The position numbers and the translations under genes are program-made. A DNA stretch of 64,000 bases from UBA2784 sp964494625 (GTDB lineage Bacteria; Pseudomonadota; Alphaproteobacteria; Micropepsales; Micropepsaceae), in NCBI GenBank assembly GCA_964494625.1, contig CAZBRT010000004.1, positions 1 to 64,000 of the forward strand, written 5' to 3'. Under the pieces are notes generated by a model, which had not been told where the DNA came from, made no database searches, and saw nothing but the letters and a program-made list of their open reading frames with translations. Below, in pieces: positions 1-8,434 of this stretch (its first letter is position 1; the number at the start of each line of letters is the position of its first letter).

Positions 1-134
1 CCCTCAGTGGGCCGGACTCTAATTCAACCCGGAGGAAATCCGGAGGGGCAGGTCACCGGCGACCAATTGGTATCGTGTATTCTTCATTGCGCACCATTAG
101 AGCTGGTTGGCAGAGACTAATAACCGTCGCGAAT
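1..134. other. Left-edge intergenic sequence, no gene seen
   Basis: No credible reading frame or RNA gene is seen in the first 134 bases. The only local structure is a short inverted repeat at 29-43 (CCGGA, 5-nt loop, TCCGG), downstream of the minus-strand transporter gene. It has no T-run, so it is not called a terminator. Confidence 0.4.
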
Positions 135-1052
135 CTATGGCGCCAGTGCCAGTACCCAAAGCGGAAGGGTAAAGATCGACAAAAGCGTTGAAACGGTAAT
201 GAGATTGGCCATCAGGGTCGCGTCCCCGCCCAGCTGGCGCGCCAGGATATAGGATGAGGTCGCCCCCGGCACGCAGGCGCAGATGAGCGCCACATCCCGG
301 GCAAGCCCCGTCGTTCCCGTCAGCCAGCAGGCGCCCAGCATCAGGATCGGCATCAGGCCGAGCTTCAGGATCGTCGTGAACACGAGCGGGAACCGCTTCT
401 GCGCATGGGCGCGCAAATCCAGGGCGACGCCGACCGCCAGAAGCCCCAGCGCGAGGGTCGCGTCCGCCAGCATCTTGAGCGTTGCCAGAATCGGCTGGGG
501 GATCGTGAGGTCGACACCTTTGACGGCGATCCCGGCAATGCACGCGATGATGAGCGGGTTTGTGACAATCGCCAGCAATGCCGGTTTCAGACCTGCCGCG
601 CTGCCGCTCGCATAGCGCGTCAGCACCACGACCGACATCAGATTGACGGCAGGCACCATGGTTGCAAAAGCAACGGCGGCAAGTGCCACGCCCTTTGGCC
701 CGTAAAGGAGCGAGATGACGCCGAGCGCGACAAAGCCGTTCCAGCGCACCGCGCCCTGAAAGACGCTGGTGAATTCCGGCCCCGAGACCGGCAATACCGG
801 ACGCAGGAGCGCCAGCATCAGCGCCATGGCGACAACCGCGATCAGGAAGGTGGCGGCGAGCGGCAGCACCGCATCACCGCTCATGTCAGCCGTCACAATC
901 GTGTGGAACAGAAGCGGCGGGAAAAGCACGAAATAGGTGAGGCGCTCCAGCGGCTGCCACAGATGGTCGCCGGGAAACGCAATCACCCGCAGAAACACGC
1001 CAAGCCCGATGACAAGAAAAACCGGGACCAGCGCCAGCGCGATCTCGATCAT
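135..1052 (-). CDS. AEC family (auxin efflux carrier-like) transporter
   Basis: A 305-residue, almost wholly hydrophobic protein with about ten membrane segments and a hydrophilic centre near residues 140-160. This is the size and layout of the AEC (Mem_trans) family, which exports organic acids or other small anions. The C-terminal half carries the typical glycine-rich stretch GATSSYILARQLGGD followed by a last pair of helices. The substrate cannot be read from sequence. It is the last gene of a minus-strand run, ruvX then MFS then this gene, with only 9 nt between the MFS stop and this ATG, so co-transcription is likely. Confidence 0.85.
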   Translation of the reverse strand: MIEIALALVPVFLVIGLGVFLRVIAFPGDHLWQPLERLTYFVLFPPLLFHTIVTADMSGDAVLPLAATFLIAVVAMALMLALLRPVLPVSGPEFTSVFQGAVRWNGFVALGVISLLYGPKGVALAAVAFATMVPAVNLMSVVVLTRYASGSAAGLKPALLAIVTNPLIIACIAGIAVKGVDLTIPQPILATLKMLADATLALGLLAVGVALDLRAHAQKRFPLVFTTILKLGLMPILMLGACWLTGTTGLARDVALICACVPGATSSYILARQLGGDATLMANLITVSTLLSIFTLPLWVLALAP

Positions 1053-1061
1053 GCGCGCCCT

Positions 1062-2342
1062 CTAATGCAGACTCTGTGGGGGCGGATGATCGGGCGAAAT
1101 GTCCTCCAACGTGCGTCCAGCCGTTTCAGGCAGCGTAGCAAACACGATCAAGAGCGACACCAGAACGGCCGGCAAGAGGAGGATGATCGCGAGGCCGTGC
1201 GACCCCGTCAGGACATAGAGATAGTCCTTCGCCAACAAACCGACCGCACCACCGACAATCTGCATCGTCGTCCGAAGGCCCGAGCCTGACGAGCGATGGG
1301 CCGTAGCGAAGAGTTCGGCGCCGTAAGCCGAAAGCACGACCTCCGCTGCGAAGAAGCCAAAGAGGCCGACAATCCAGCCGACGAGCATGACCGGCACAAT
1401 GTCGATCGCATAGAAGGCGCCAAAGCCCATGGCGACCATGAGACCGCCTGCGGCCAGTACCGTGCGTCGCCCGAAGCGGTCGCTCAATTGACCGGCGACA
1501 AAATTTCCCGCCAGCGCAAGCAGGCCTCCGATCAGGACCAGCAATGTCACCTGACCGGGCGAAAAGCCGCGTTCCGTCTGCAGGAATGTCGGCGTGAAGA
1601 TCACAGCGGAGGCAGACCCGAGGGCGAAAACAAAGACGAGTGCGGAAAGTGCAGCACTCCGCTTCGGGTAAGCGCCAAAGAGCGCAAAGATGCCCTTGAC
1701 GCCAGAGAGCAGTCCCGCGGGCTTGATGGCGCCGCTCTCCTTCAACCGGGTAAATCGTTGTGTCTCCGGCAAGCGCCGCCAGAGCCAGGCAATGAGGAAG
1801 AGGGGCAAGGCGCCGATGACATAAAGGGCGCGCCAGCCGCCAAACATCACGTCGACGCCCGCGTAAATTATTGCAGCCGTGCCAGCGCCTGCCGCACCCA
1901 TGGCCGCGAGCAGGCCAAGCGCCCAACCCCGGGCACGATCATCGACCTCTTCCGAGATCATCACGATGGCAATCATGTCCTGCGCATATCCAAAGACGCG
2001 GACCAGCGCCTGGCAGATCAGGAATTGCTCGGGCGTCTGCGCAAAGGCTGTGAGCAGCGTAAAGAGGCCAGATCCCACAATCGTCACGGCCAGAATGGCC
2101 TTGCGTCCGAAACGGTCGGCCAGGGCTGCAAGCGGGAATGCAAGCAGGATCCCGAGACGGACGATGGCGATGGTCTGGCCCTGCTCGGATTCAAGCATGC
2201 CGAGGTCCGGCATGATCCGCGGCAAAGCGAGGCCAAGGATGTTAAGGTCATAGCCGGCGATCAGGAAGGCCGCACTGACCAGCATGGCCATCGACATCTG
2301 CTCGCGCGGCAGTTTCACGGGTGGACGGAACATCTGGCGCAT
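1062..2342 (-). CDS. MFS transporter (sugar-porter/MHS-like)
   Basis: A 426-residue protein of about 12 membrane segments. The loop 2-3 signature D-RFGRK lies at residues 76-81 and is repeated in the second half as SDRFGRR, which marks the two six-helix halves of a major facilitator. Asp32 lies within TM1 (YDLNILG), as in many proton-coupled members that move carboxylates or aromatic acids. The ATG follows the ruvX stop by 3 nt, so it may be translated by re-initiation. It could be an aromatic or organic acid importer; the substrate is not assignable. Confidence 0.88.
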   Translation of the reverse strand: MRQMFRPPVKLPREQMSMAMLVSAAFLIAGYDLNILGLALPRIMPDLGMLESEQGQTIAIVRLGILLAFPLAALADRFGRKAILAVTIVGSGLFTLLTAFAQTPEQFLICQALVRVFGYAQDMIAIVMISEEVDDRARGWALGLLAAMGAAGAGTAAIIYAGVDVMFGGWRALYVIGALPLFLIAWLWRRLPETQRFTRLKESGAIKPAGLLSGVKGIFALFGAYPKRSAALSALVFVFALGSASAVIFTPTFLQTERGFSPGQVTLLVLIGGLLALAGNFVAGQLSDRFGRRTVLAAGGLMVAMGFGAFYAIDIVPVMLVGWIVGLFGFFAAEVVLSAYGAELFATAHRSSGSGLRTTMQIVGGAVGLLAKDYLYVLTGSHGLAIILLLPAVLVSLLIVFATLPETAGRTLEDISPDHPPPQSLH

Positions 2343-2345
2343 CGA

Positions 2346-2831
2346 TCAGGACCGCGCGATGAATGCAAGGCGGTCAAGAAAGCCCTGCAGGATGAATGAC
2401 GCTGCCATCTTGTCGATCACTTCCCCCCGCCTGCGCCGCGACATGTCGGCGTCAAGCAATGTCCGTTCCACTGCAGCCGTCGAAAGACGCTCGTCCCACA
2501 TGGTCACCGGCAGGTCCAGCTCACGCGCGAGATTGCGGGCATAGGCGCGGGCGGCTTGTGCAGCCGGACCGTCGCTTCCGTCCATGTTGCGGGGAAGGCC
2601 AATGACGATTCCGCCCACATCATAGCGTGTCACCCGCTCACGCAAGGTGGCAACGTCCTCTTTCAGGCGGCCGCGCTTCATGGTTTCAAGGGGGCTCGCG
2701 ACCATCAGGCCAGTGTCGGAGAGGGCCAAGCCCACATTCTTTGACCCGAGGTCAATGCCGATCAGCCGCTGGCCCGGCCTCAAAGCGGCCCTGAAGGCTG
2801 CCGGGTCCAGAAATGGCATTGCAGGGGCCAT
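2346..2831 (-). CDS. ruvX: Putative pre-16S rRNA nuclease / Holliday junction resolvase-like RuvX
   Basis: A 161-residue YqgF-family RNase H-fold protein. Visible motifs are GIDLGSKNVGLAL (Asp27), GLPRNMDGSDGP, WDERLST (Glu114) and the C-terminal Asp140 before the AASFILQ helix. These form the acidic metal site. The family trims the 5' end of 16S rRNA and was originally annotated as a Holliday junction resolvase. It is divergent from gatC, as in other alphaproteobacteria. The start at 2831 has no clear ribosome binding site; an in-frame ATG at 2819 is an alternative. Confidence 0.9.
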   Translation of the reverse strand: MAPAMPFLDPAAFRAALRPGQRLIGIDLGSKNVGLALSDTGLMVASPLETMKRGRLKEDVATLRERVTRYDVGGIVIGLPRNMDGSDGPAAQAARAYARNLARELDLPVTMWDERLSTAAVERTLLDADMSRRRRGEVIDKMAASFILQGFLDRLAFIARS

Positions 2832-2970
2832 TACAGCTATTGGGCCTTTTCTTGCGCCGCGCGCGGGGGATTGCTAGCTAGTCAAACGCTTTATAGGGCG
2901 ATTTGCGCCCGGCAAGCCATCGAATACCTCCCCCAAGGGCAATTGCCCGGCTCGAAGATTGGCCACGATC

Positions 2971-3258
2971 ATGTCGGTTGACGAAAAGACTGTGCGCAAG
3001 GTTGCGAAGCTCGCCCACCTTGCCGTTCCGGAAGAGCGGCTGCAGCCCATGGCTGGCGAGCTGAACAAGATTCTCGCCTGGGTCGAGCAACTGGGAGAAC
3101 TCGATGTGAAGGACGTGGCGCCGATGACGTCGGTTGCCCATATGCGCCTCGTGCGGCGTCCCGATATCGTGACCGATGGCGGCATTGCCGACGACCTCAT
3201 GAAGAATGCGCCCAACGCCATCGACAATTACTTCACCGTGCCCAAGGTGGTGGAATAG
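2971..3258 (+). CDS. gatC: Asp-tRNA(Asn)/Glu-tRNA(Gln) amidotransferase subunit C
   Basis: A 95-residue GatC, the small stabilising subunit of the GatCAB amidotransferase. The family core VRKVAKLAHLAV and the C-terminal FTVPKVVE are clear. I use ATG 2971 rather than a TTG at 2959 because it gives the usual family length. The stop is 3 nt from gatA. A TATAGG hexamer at 2892-2897 could be the -10 of the operon promoter, but the matching -35 is poor. Confidence 0.93.
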   Translation: MSVDEKTVRKVAKLAHLAVPEERLQPMAGELNKILAWVEQLGELDVKDVAPMTSVAHMRLVRRPDIVTDGGIADDLMKNAPNAIDNYFTVPKVVE

Positions 3259-3261
3259 GCC

Positions 3262-4737
3262 ATGACGGATATTTCCACCCTCACCCTTGCGGGCGCGCGC
3301 GATGCCTTGCGTGCAAAGAAAGTGTCGTCGAAAGAACTGACCTCCGCTTTCATCAAGGAGGTTGAGGCCGCGCGTGGGCTGAACGCCTTTGTCACCGAAA
3401 CGCCGGATCTCGCCCTTGCCATGGCGACCAAGGCTGATGAGCGGCTCCAGCGCGGTGAGGCGGGCGCGCTTGAAGGCATCCCGCTGGGCATCAAGGATCT
3501 CTTCTGCACCAAGGGCGTGAAGACGACTGCGGGCAGCAAGATTCTCGGCAATTTCGTGCCGACCTATGAATCAACCGTCACGCAGAAAATGTTCGACGCG
3601 GGCGGGGTCATGCTCGGCAAGCTCAACATGGATGAATTTGCCATGGGCTCGTCGAACGAGACGAGCGCCTGGGGCCCCGTCATTTCCCCCTGGCGGCGCA
3701 AGGGTTCGAATACGCCGCTCGTGCCCGGCGGTTCCTCGGGTGGTTCGGCGGCTTCGGTTTCTGCGCGGCTGTGTCTTGGTGCGACAGGCACGGATACGGG
3801 CGGCTCCATCCGCCAGCCGGCCGCGGTCGCGGGCCTTGCCGGCATCAAGCCGACCTATGGACGCTGCTCGCGCTGGGGCATTGTTGCCTTTGCCTCCTCG
3901 CTCGATCAGGCGGGACCAATGGCGCATACGGTGCGTGACTGCGCGATCATGCTGAAAACGATGTCGGGGCATGACCCGAAAGACTCGACCAGCGCGCCCG
4001 TGCCGGTGCCGGATTTTGAAGCGGTGATCGGGCAGGGCGTCAAAGGCCTGCGCGTCGGCATTCCCAAGGAATACCGCATCGCCGGTATGCCCGACGAAAT
4101 CGAGGCGCTCTGGACCCAGGGCATCGCCTGGATGAAAGACGCCGGTGCGTCGATCGTCGAGGTGAGCCTGCCGCACACCAAATACGCCTTGCCTGCCTAT
4201 TACATTGTCGCGCCCGCCGAGGCGTCGTCCAACCTCGCGCGTTATGATGGCGTGCGTTATGGCCTGCGCGTTCCTGGCGACGACATGACCAGCCTCTATG
4301 AGCGATCCCGCGCGGCAGGCTTTGGACGCGAAGTCCAGCGCCGCATCCTGATCGGCACCTATGTGCTTTCGGCGGGCTATTACGATGCCTATTATCTTCG
4401 CGCGCAGAAGGTGCGCACGCTGATTGCCCGCGATTTCGATCAGGCCTTTGAAAAGTGTGACGTGCTGCTCACGCCCACCTCGCCATCGCCTGCATTCGGC
4501 ATCGGCGAGAAGACGGATGATCCGATCTCCATGTATCTGAACGACGTCTTCACGGTGACGGTCAATCTTGCGGGCCTTCCCGGCATTTCGGTGCCGGCGG
4601 GACTGAACAATGACGGGCTGCCGCTTGGCCTTCAGCTGATTGGCCGCGCCTTTGACGAGGCAACCCTGTTCCGCGCAGGTCAGGTGATCGAGGATGCGGC
4701 CGCGTTCAAGGCCCGTCCCGACATCTGGTGGCGGTAA
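3262..4737 (+). CDS. gatA: Asp-tRNA(Asn)/Glu-tRNA(Gln) amidotransferase subunit A
   Basis: A 491-residue amidase-signature enzyme, the glutaminase subunit of GatCAB. The catalytic Lys-cisSer-Ser triad is visible as Lys78 (GIPLGIKDLF), Ser158 (PGGSSGGSAAS) and Ser182 (TDTGGSIRQP). Ammonia released from glutamine is passed to GatB to amidate misacylated Glu-tRNA(Gln) or Asp-tRNA(Asn). Second gene of gatC-gatA-gatB. Length and motifs are those of a full active subunit. Confidence 0.97.
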   Translation: MTDISTLTLAGARDALRAKKVSSKELTSAFIKEVEAARGLNAFVTETPDLALAMATKADERLQRGEAGALEGIPLGIKDLFCTKGVKTTAGSKILGNFVPTYESTVTQKMFDAGGVMLGKLNMDEFAMGSSNETSAWGPVISPWRRKGSNTPLVPGGSSGGSAASVSARLCLGATGTDTGGSIRQPAAVAGLAGIKPTYGRCSRWGIVAFASSLDQAGPMAHTVRDCAIMLKTMSGHDPKDSTSAPVPVPDFEAVIGQGVKGLRVGIPKEYRIAGMPDEIEALWTQGIAWMKDAGASIVEVSLPHTKYALPAYYIVAPAEASSNLARYDGVRYGLRVPGDDMTSLYERSRAAGFGREVQRRILIGTYVLSAGYYDAYYLRAQKVRTLIARDFDQAFEKCDVLLTPTSPSPAFGIGEKTDDPISMYLNDVFTVTVNLAGLPGISVPAGLNNDGLPLGLQLIGRAFDEATLFRAGQVIEDAAAFKARPDIWWR

Positions 4738-4748
4738 GGAGCGCCCTC

Positions 4749-6218
4749 ATGACAAACCGCAAAGTCAGGTTGATTGAAGGTGCCACCGGCAAATGGGAGG
4801 TCGTGATCGGCCTTGAAGTCCACGCGCAGGTGCTCTCGCAGGCGAAGCTCTTCTCGGGCGCGGCGACCGCATTCGGAGCGGAACCCAATGCGCAGGTCAG
4901 TCTTGTCGATGCCGCGATGCCCGGCATGCTGCCCGTCATCAACGAGTTCTGCGTTGAACAGGCGGTCCGAACCGGTCTTGGCCTCAATGCGAAGATCAAT
5001 CTCGTCTCGGTGTTTGACCGGAAGAATTATTTCTATCCGGACCTGCCGGCGGGTTACCAGATTTCGCAGTACAAGCAGCCCATCGTGGGCGAGGGCATCG
5101 TGCTGGTGGACATGCCCAACGGGGATGTCATCGAAGTCGGCATCGAGCGGCTGCATCTGGAACAGGATGCAGGCAAAAGCTCGCACGACCTTCACCCCAG
5201 CCTTTCCTTTGTTGACCTCAACCGCTCCGGCATTGCGCTGATGGAGATCGTCTCGCGCCCGGATCTGCGGTCGGGAGAGGAGGCCGCGGCGTATCTCAAG
5301 AAGCTGCGCACGATCCTGCGCTATCTTGGCACCTGCGACGGCAACATGGACGAAGGCTCGATGCGCGCCGACGTGAATGTCTCCGTCCGCAAGCCGGGTG
5401 GCGAACTGGGCACGCGCTGCGAGATCAAGAACGTGAACTCCATGCGGTTCGTGCAGATCGCCGCCGAGTTCGAGGCGCGCCGCCAGATCGACCTGATCGA
5501 AGGCGGCGGCAAGGTGGAGCAGGAAACCCGCCTTTTTGACTCGCGCACCGGTGAAACCCGCACCATGCGCTCGAAGGAAGAAGCGCACGATTACCGCTAT
5601 TTTCCGGACCCTGATCTTTTGCCGCTCGAGATCGAGCAGGCGCTGGTGGACCGTATCAAGGCGTCGCTGCCGGAGCTTCCGGACGTGCGCAAGCAGCGTT
5701 ACGTCTCGCAGTTCGGGCTCTCGCCCTATGACGCAGGCGTGCTGGTGTCGGATGCGGAAACCGCTGCCTATTACGAGGAAGCAGCGAAGGGCCGCGATGC
5801 GAAAGTTGTCGCCAATTGGGTGACGGGCGATCTCTTTGCGACCCTTAACCGTCTCAGCCTGCCGATTTCTGAATCGCCGGTCACGGCCGCCCATCTTGGC
5901 GCGCTGATCGATCTCATCGCCAATGACACGATCTCGGGCCGTATCGCCAAGGACGTGTTCCAGATCATGGTCGAAACGCGCGAGGCGCCGGGTGCCATTG
6001 TCGAGGCGCGTGGCCTTCGGCAGGTCACCGACACTTCGGCCATTGAAGCGGCCATTGACGCGGTCATTGCCGCCAGTCCCGACAAGGTGGCCGAGATTGC
6101 CACCAAGCCGAAAATGGCGGGCTGGTTCGTGGGTCAGGTGATGCAGAAGACGGGCGGCAAGGCCAATCCGGCCGTGGTGAACCAGCTTCTGGCGCGAAAG
6201 CTCAATCTTCCCGGCTGA
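4749..6218 (+). CDS. gatB: Asp-tRNA(Asn)/Glu-tRNA(Gln) amidotransferase subunit B
   Basis: A 489-residue tRNA-binding kinase/transamidase subunit. It opens with the family signature WEVVIGLEVHAQVLSQAKLFSG and has DFNRSG-like (VDLNRSGIALMEIVS) and NVSVR elements. The C-terminal 150 residues form the YqeY-like helical tail that recognises the tRNA. ATG 4749 (MTNRKVRL) lies 11 nt after gatA and is preferred to an upstream GTG at 4728 that would lie inside gatA. A full gatCAB implies that one or both of Gln-tRNA and Asn-tRNA are made indirectly. Confidence 0.96.
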   Translation: MTNRKVRLIEGATGKWEVVIGLEVHAQVLSQAKLFSGAATAFGAEPNAQVSLVDAAMPGMLPVINEFCVEQAVRTGLGLNAKINLVSVFDRKNYFYPDLPAGYQISQYKQPIVGEGIVLVDMPNGDVIEVGIERLHLEQDAGKSSHDLHPSLSFVDLNRSGIALMEIVSRPDLRSGEEAAAYLKKLRTILRYLGTCDGNMDEGSMRADVNVSVRKPGGELGTRCEIKNVNSMRFVQIAAEFEARRQIDLIEGGGKVEQETRLFDSRTGETRTMRSKEEAHDYRYFPDPDLLPLEIEQALVDRIKASLPELPDVRKQRYVSQFGLSPYDAGVLVSDAETAAYYEEAAKGRDAKVVANWVTGDLFATLNRLSLPISESPVTAAHLGALIDLIANDTISGRIAKDVFQIMVETREAPGAIVEARGLRQVTDTSAIEAAIDAVIAASPDKVAEIATKPKMAGWFVGQVMQKTGGKANPAVVNQLLARKLNLPG

Positions 6219-6307
6219 GCGGCCTTGTCAAACGGGCAGAAGGGGCCGGACACTCGCCCCCGTGCGCGGGATTCGGTCTTGCGCACGCGGCAAACGGGAG
6301 AATGACC

Positions 6308-6406
6308 ATGCCCATGGTGACGAAGCGCTCCGTCGCGCGCCCGGCGGGGAAGAAGGAAGAGCCCAAGAAGACGACCAAGAAAAAGGCAACAGCGAAGAAG
6401 AAATAG
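6308..6406 (+). CDS. Lysine-rich micro-protein (32 aa), function unknown
   Basis: A short frame encoding a very basic peptide. The N-terminal MPMVTKRSVARPAGKK is followed by an almost pure Lys/Thr/Ala/Glu tail resembling the C-terminal tails of bacterial histone H1-like proteins. Three in-frame ATGs occur at 6302, 6308 and 6314. GGGAG at 6296-6300 sits 7 nt before ATG 6308, which decides the start. It lies between gatB and the GST gene and is followed by a hairpin terminator. A 7-bp inverted repeat (CGTGCGC/GCGCACG, 6261-6287) lies in its leader. Nucleic-acid binding is a guess from composition. Confidence 0.55.
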   Translation: MPMVTKRSVARPAGKKEEPKKTTKKKATAKKK

Positions 6407-6421
6407 TCCGGATACCGGGCG

Positions 6422-6448
6422 GGGCGGCGGGTATCCTGCCGCCCTTCT
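6422..6448 (+). terminator. Hairpin terminator after the micro-ORF
   Basis: GGGCGGC (6422-6428) pairs perfectly with GCCGCCC (6438-6444) around a 9-nt loop that can itself pair partly, followed by TTCTGCATTT. The T-run is weak, so it may be Rho-independent or simply a stabilising hairpin. It would separate the gatCAB/micro-ORF transcript from the GST gene. Confidence 0.5.
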
Positions 6449-6471
6449 GCATTTCTCGAGGATGACCCCCG

Positions 6472-7185
6472 ATGATCGATCTCTATTCCTGGTGCACGCC
6501 CAACGGCCAGAAGGTTTCGATCATGCTGGAGGAGGCGGCGCTTGCCTACCGCGTCCACGCCGTGAACATCGGGGCGGGCGACCAGTTTACGCCAGAATTC
6601 CTCGCGATCAGCCCCAATCACCGCATTCCCGCCATCGTCGATCAGGACGGCCCCGGCGGCAGGAAGCTGTCACTCTTCGAGTCGGGTGCGATCCTTCTCT
6701 ATCTCGCCGAAAAGACGGGCCAGTTCCTGCCTGCCGATCCGCATGCGCGCTATACCGTGCTGCAATGGCTCTTCTGGCAGATGGGCGGTGTGGGGCCGAT
6801 GTTCGGGCAGGCGAACCATTTCCGTCACTACGCCGTGCAAAAAGCGGGCGCGGAGGCGGCTGCCTATGGCATCGAGCGCTACACCAACGAGGCCAAGCGC
6901 CTTTTCGGCGTGATGGACACGCAATTGTCGCGGCATGAGTGGCTTGGCGGTGACGAATATTCCATCGCCGACATGGCGACCTGGCCCTGGATCGTGGGCC
7001 GCAAGAATTTCGGCATCGACCTTTCCGAACTGCCGCATGTCGCGCGCTGGAACGAGGCGATGAAGGCGCGGCCCGCCGTGCGCCGGGGCTTTGACGTGCT
7101 GCGCAAAGAGCGTGACGAGGCCCCACCCAATCCCGACCGCTGGAATATCCTCTTTGGTGCGGCCCAGATGCAGCGGCGGGGCTGA
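6472..7185 (+). CDS. Glutathione S-transferase, nu-class (YfcG-like)
   Basis: A 237-residue GST with an N-terminal thioredoxin-fold domain (about 1-85) and a helical C-terminal domain. The start MIDLYSWCTPNGQKVS carries Thr9 and Asn11, the residues that E. coli YfcG uses at its disulfide-bond reductase active site. The segments SPNHRIPAIVD, LFESGAILLYLAEKTG and LQWLFWQMGGVGPMFGQANHF are near-diagnostic of the YfcG/YghU nu class. It probably acts as a cytosolic glutathione-dependent disulfide reductase or peroxidase rather than a classical transferase. Confidence 0.92.
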   Translation: MIDLYSWCTPNGQKVSIMLEEAALAYRVHAVNIGAGDQFTPEFLAISPNHRIPAIVDQDGPGGRKLSLFESGAILLYLAEKTGQFLPADPHARYTVLQWLFWQMGGVGPMFGQANHFRHYAVQKAGAEAAAYGIERYTNEAKRLFGVMDTQLSRHEWLGGDEYSIADMATWPWIVGRKNFGIDLSELPHVARWNEAMKARPAVRRGFDVLRKERDEAPPNPDRWNILFGAAQMQRRG

Positions 7186-7303
7186 GGGACGCTTCCACAT
7201 TAACGTCCCATCAACTTTGTCTTAACCGCACGTTCAGCCGCAATCCTGACGATAGCCCCCATGCAGCTTTGCTGCCGGGGCAATTTTCCGGGGAGGATGA
7301 ACG

Positions 7304-7576
7304 ATGGCCCTTCTTGACGTTGATGGCGTTCGCCATTGTGAACACGAGGCGCTCACCGGCAAGACCGATGCGCTCTACACGCTGGGTCTTGCCTATTGCA
7401 CGGGGCAGGGTGTGGCGATTGATCTGGTGGCCGCGCACAAATGGTTCAACCTTGCCGCCATGCAGGGCAACCGCGAGGCGCGCGAGATGCGCGGTGAAAT
7501 CTCGCAGGAGATGAACCAGGTTCAGATTGCCGAGGCCCAGCGCCAGGCACGCGAGTGGCTGGCCTCTCGCCATTGA
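7304..7576 (+). CDS. Small Sel1-repeat protein
   Basis: A 90-residue protein with a single Sel1-like helical repeat at about residues 20-55 (TDALYTLGLAYCTGQG...AAHKWFNLAAMQGN), followed by a glutamine-rich amphipathic helix. No signal peptide is visible, so it is likely a cytosolic adaptor. GGGGAGGA just before ATG 7304 gives a strong ribosome binding site. A hairpin in its leader (CCCC-AT-GCAGC, TTT loop, GCTGC-C-GGGG, 7257-7280) could end upstream transcription or structure the mRNA. Confidence 0.75.
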   Translation: MALLDVDGVRHCEHEALTGKTDALYTLGLAYCTGQGVAIDLVAAHKWFNLAAMQGNREAREMRGEISQEMNQVQIAEAQRQAREWLASRH

Positions 7577-7632
7577 GGCCGGACGCCGCTTTGCGCTTTG
7601 CGGGGGAACCGCGAGCAGCCTAAAATGCGCGC

Positions 7633-8430
7633 ATGACCCGTGCGCGCCAAACCTCGTCCAATGTCTGTCTGACCGTCACCAAGCGCGGCGGCATTGCGAC
7701 CATCCTCATCAACCGTCCCTATGCGGGCAATGCGATTGACGCCGGTGTGCGCACCGCGCTGCAATCGGCCTGCGCCGATCTCAATGCCGACCCGGGGATC
7801 CGGGTGGTGGTGCTGACGGGCGCGGGCGAGGACGGTTTTTCGACCGGTCTTGACCTCCCCGAACTCGCGTCGCTTTCGCCTGATGCGATCCATGCGCTTG
7901 CGCTCGATATGCGCAAGGCTTGCGAGGCCATCCAGTCGCTTGATGCCATCGTGCTTGCGGCCATCAAGGGTGGCTGCATCGGGGCGGCCCTTGAACTCGT
8001 GCTTCATTGCGATATCCGGATCGGGCGCGCCGATCTTCGTGTCGGCTTTCCCGGCATCAATATCGGGCTGGTGCCAGGGGCTGCCGGCATCGAGCGCCTG
8101 ACGCGGATCGCGGGGATGGGTCCGGCGCAGGCGCTTTATCTAACGGGCGGCATCATATCGGCCGAGCGCGCCTTCATGCTTGGCATCATCACCAATGTCT
8201 TTGGCCCGGCGGAATATGATGCGGCCGTTGCCGATTTCGCGGGGCATCTGGCGCAATTGCCGCCGGTAGCCGCGCGTGAACTCAAGAACCTGTTGCGGCT
8301 TTCGTCACGCGGCAACATTCCGCCGGCCGCGGGTGCCGAGGCGCTTGCCCGTTGCTTTTCCGAGGGCGATGCGGGCGACCGGCTGCGGGCCATGTTCGAA
8401 GGGCCGGAACCGGGAACGGCGCTGCATTAA
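7633..8430 (+). CDS. Enoyl-CoA hydratase/isomerase (crotonase) family protein with one catalytic Glu missing
   Basis: A 265-residue crotonase-fold protein. The oxyanion-hole loop (GEDGFSTGLDLPEL) and the first catalytic glutamate (Glu121 in CIGAALELVLHCDI) are in place. The second glutamate of classical hydratases, in the QPE motif, is replaced by Gly141 (VGFPGINIGLVPGA). It may therefore be an isomerase, a hydrolase or another crotonase activity rather than a beta-oxidation hydratase. It stands alone, convergent with the transglycosylase gene 4 nt away. Confidence 0.82.
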   Translation: MTRARQTSSNVCLTVTKRGGIATILINRPYAGNAIDAGVRTALQSACADLNADPGIRVVVLTGAGEDGFSTGLDLPELASLSPDAIHALALDMRKACEAIQSLDAIVLAAIKGGCIGAALELVLHCDIRIGRADLRVGFPGINIGLVPGAAGIERLTRIAGMGPAQALYLTGGIISAERAFMLGIITNVFGPAEYDAAVADFAGHLAQLPPVAARELKNLLRLSSRGNIPPAAGAEALARCFSEGDAGDRLRAMFEGPEPGTALH

Positions 8431-8434
8431 AGCG

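Noticed and set aside
4680..5894. Minus-strand open frame of 404 aa opposite gatB
   Set aside because: Antisense shadow; rsh- and gatB-type long antisense frames arise from high-GC codon use.
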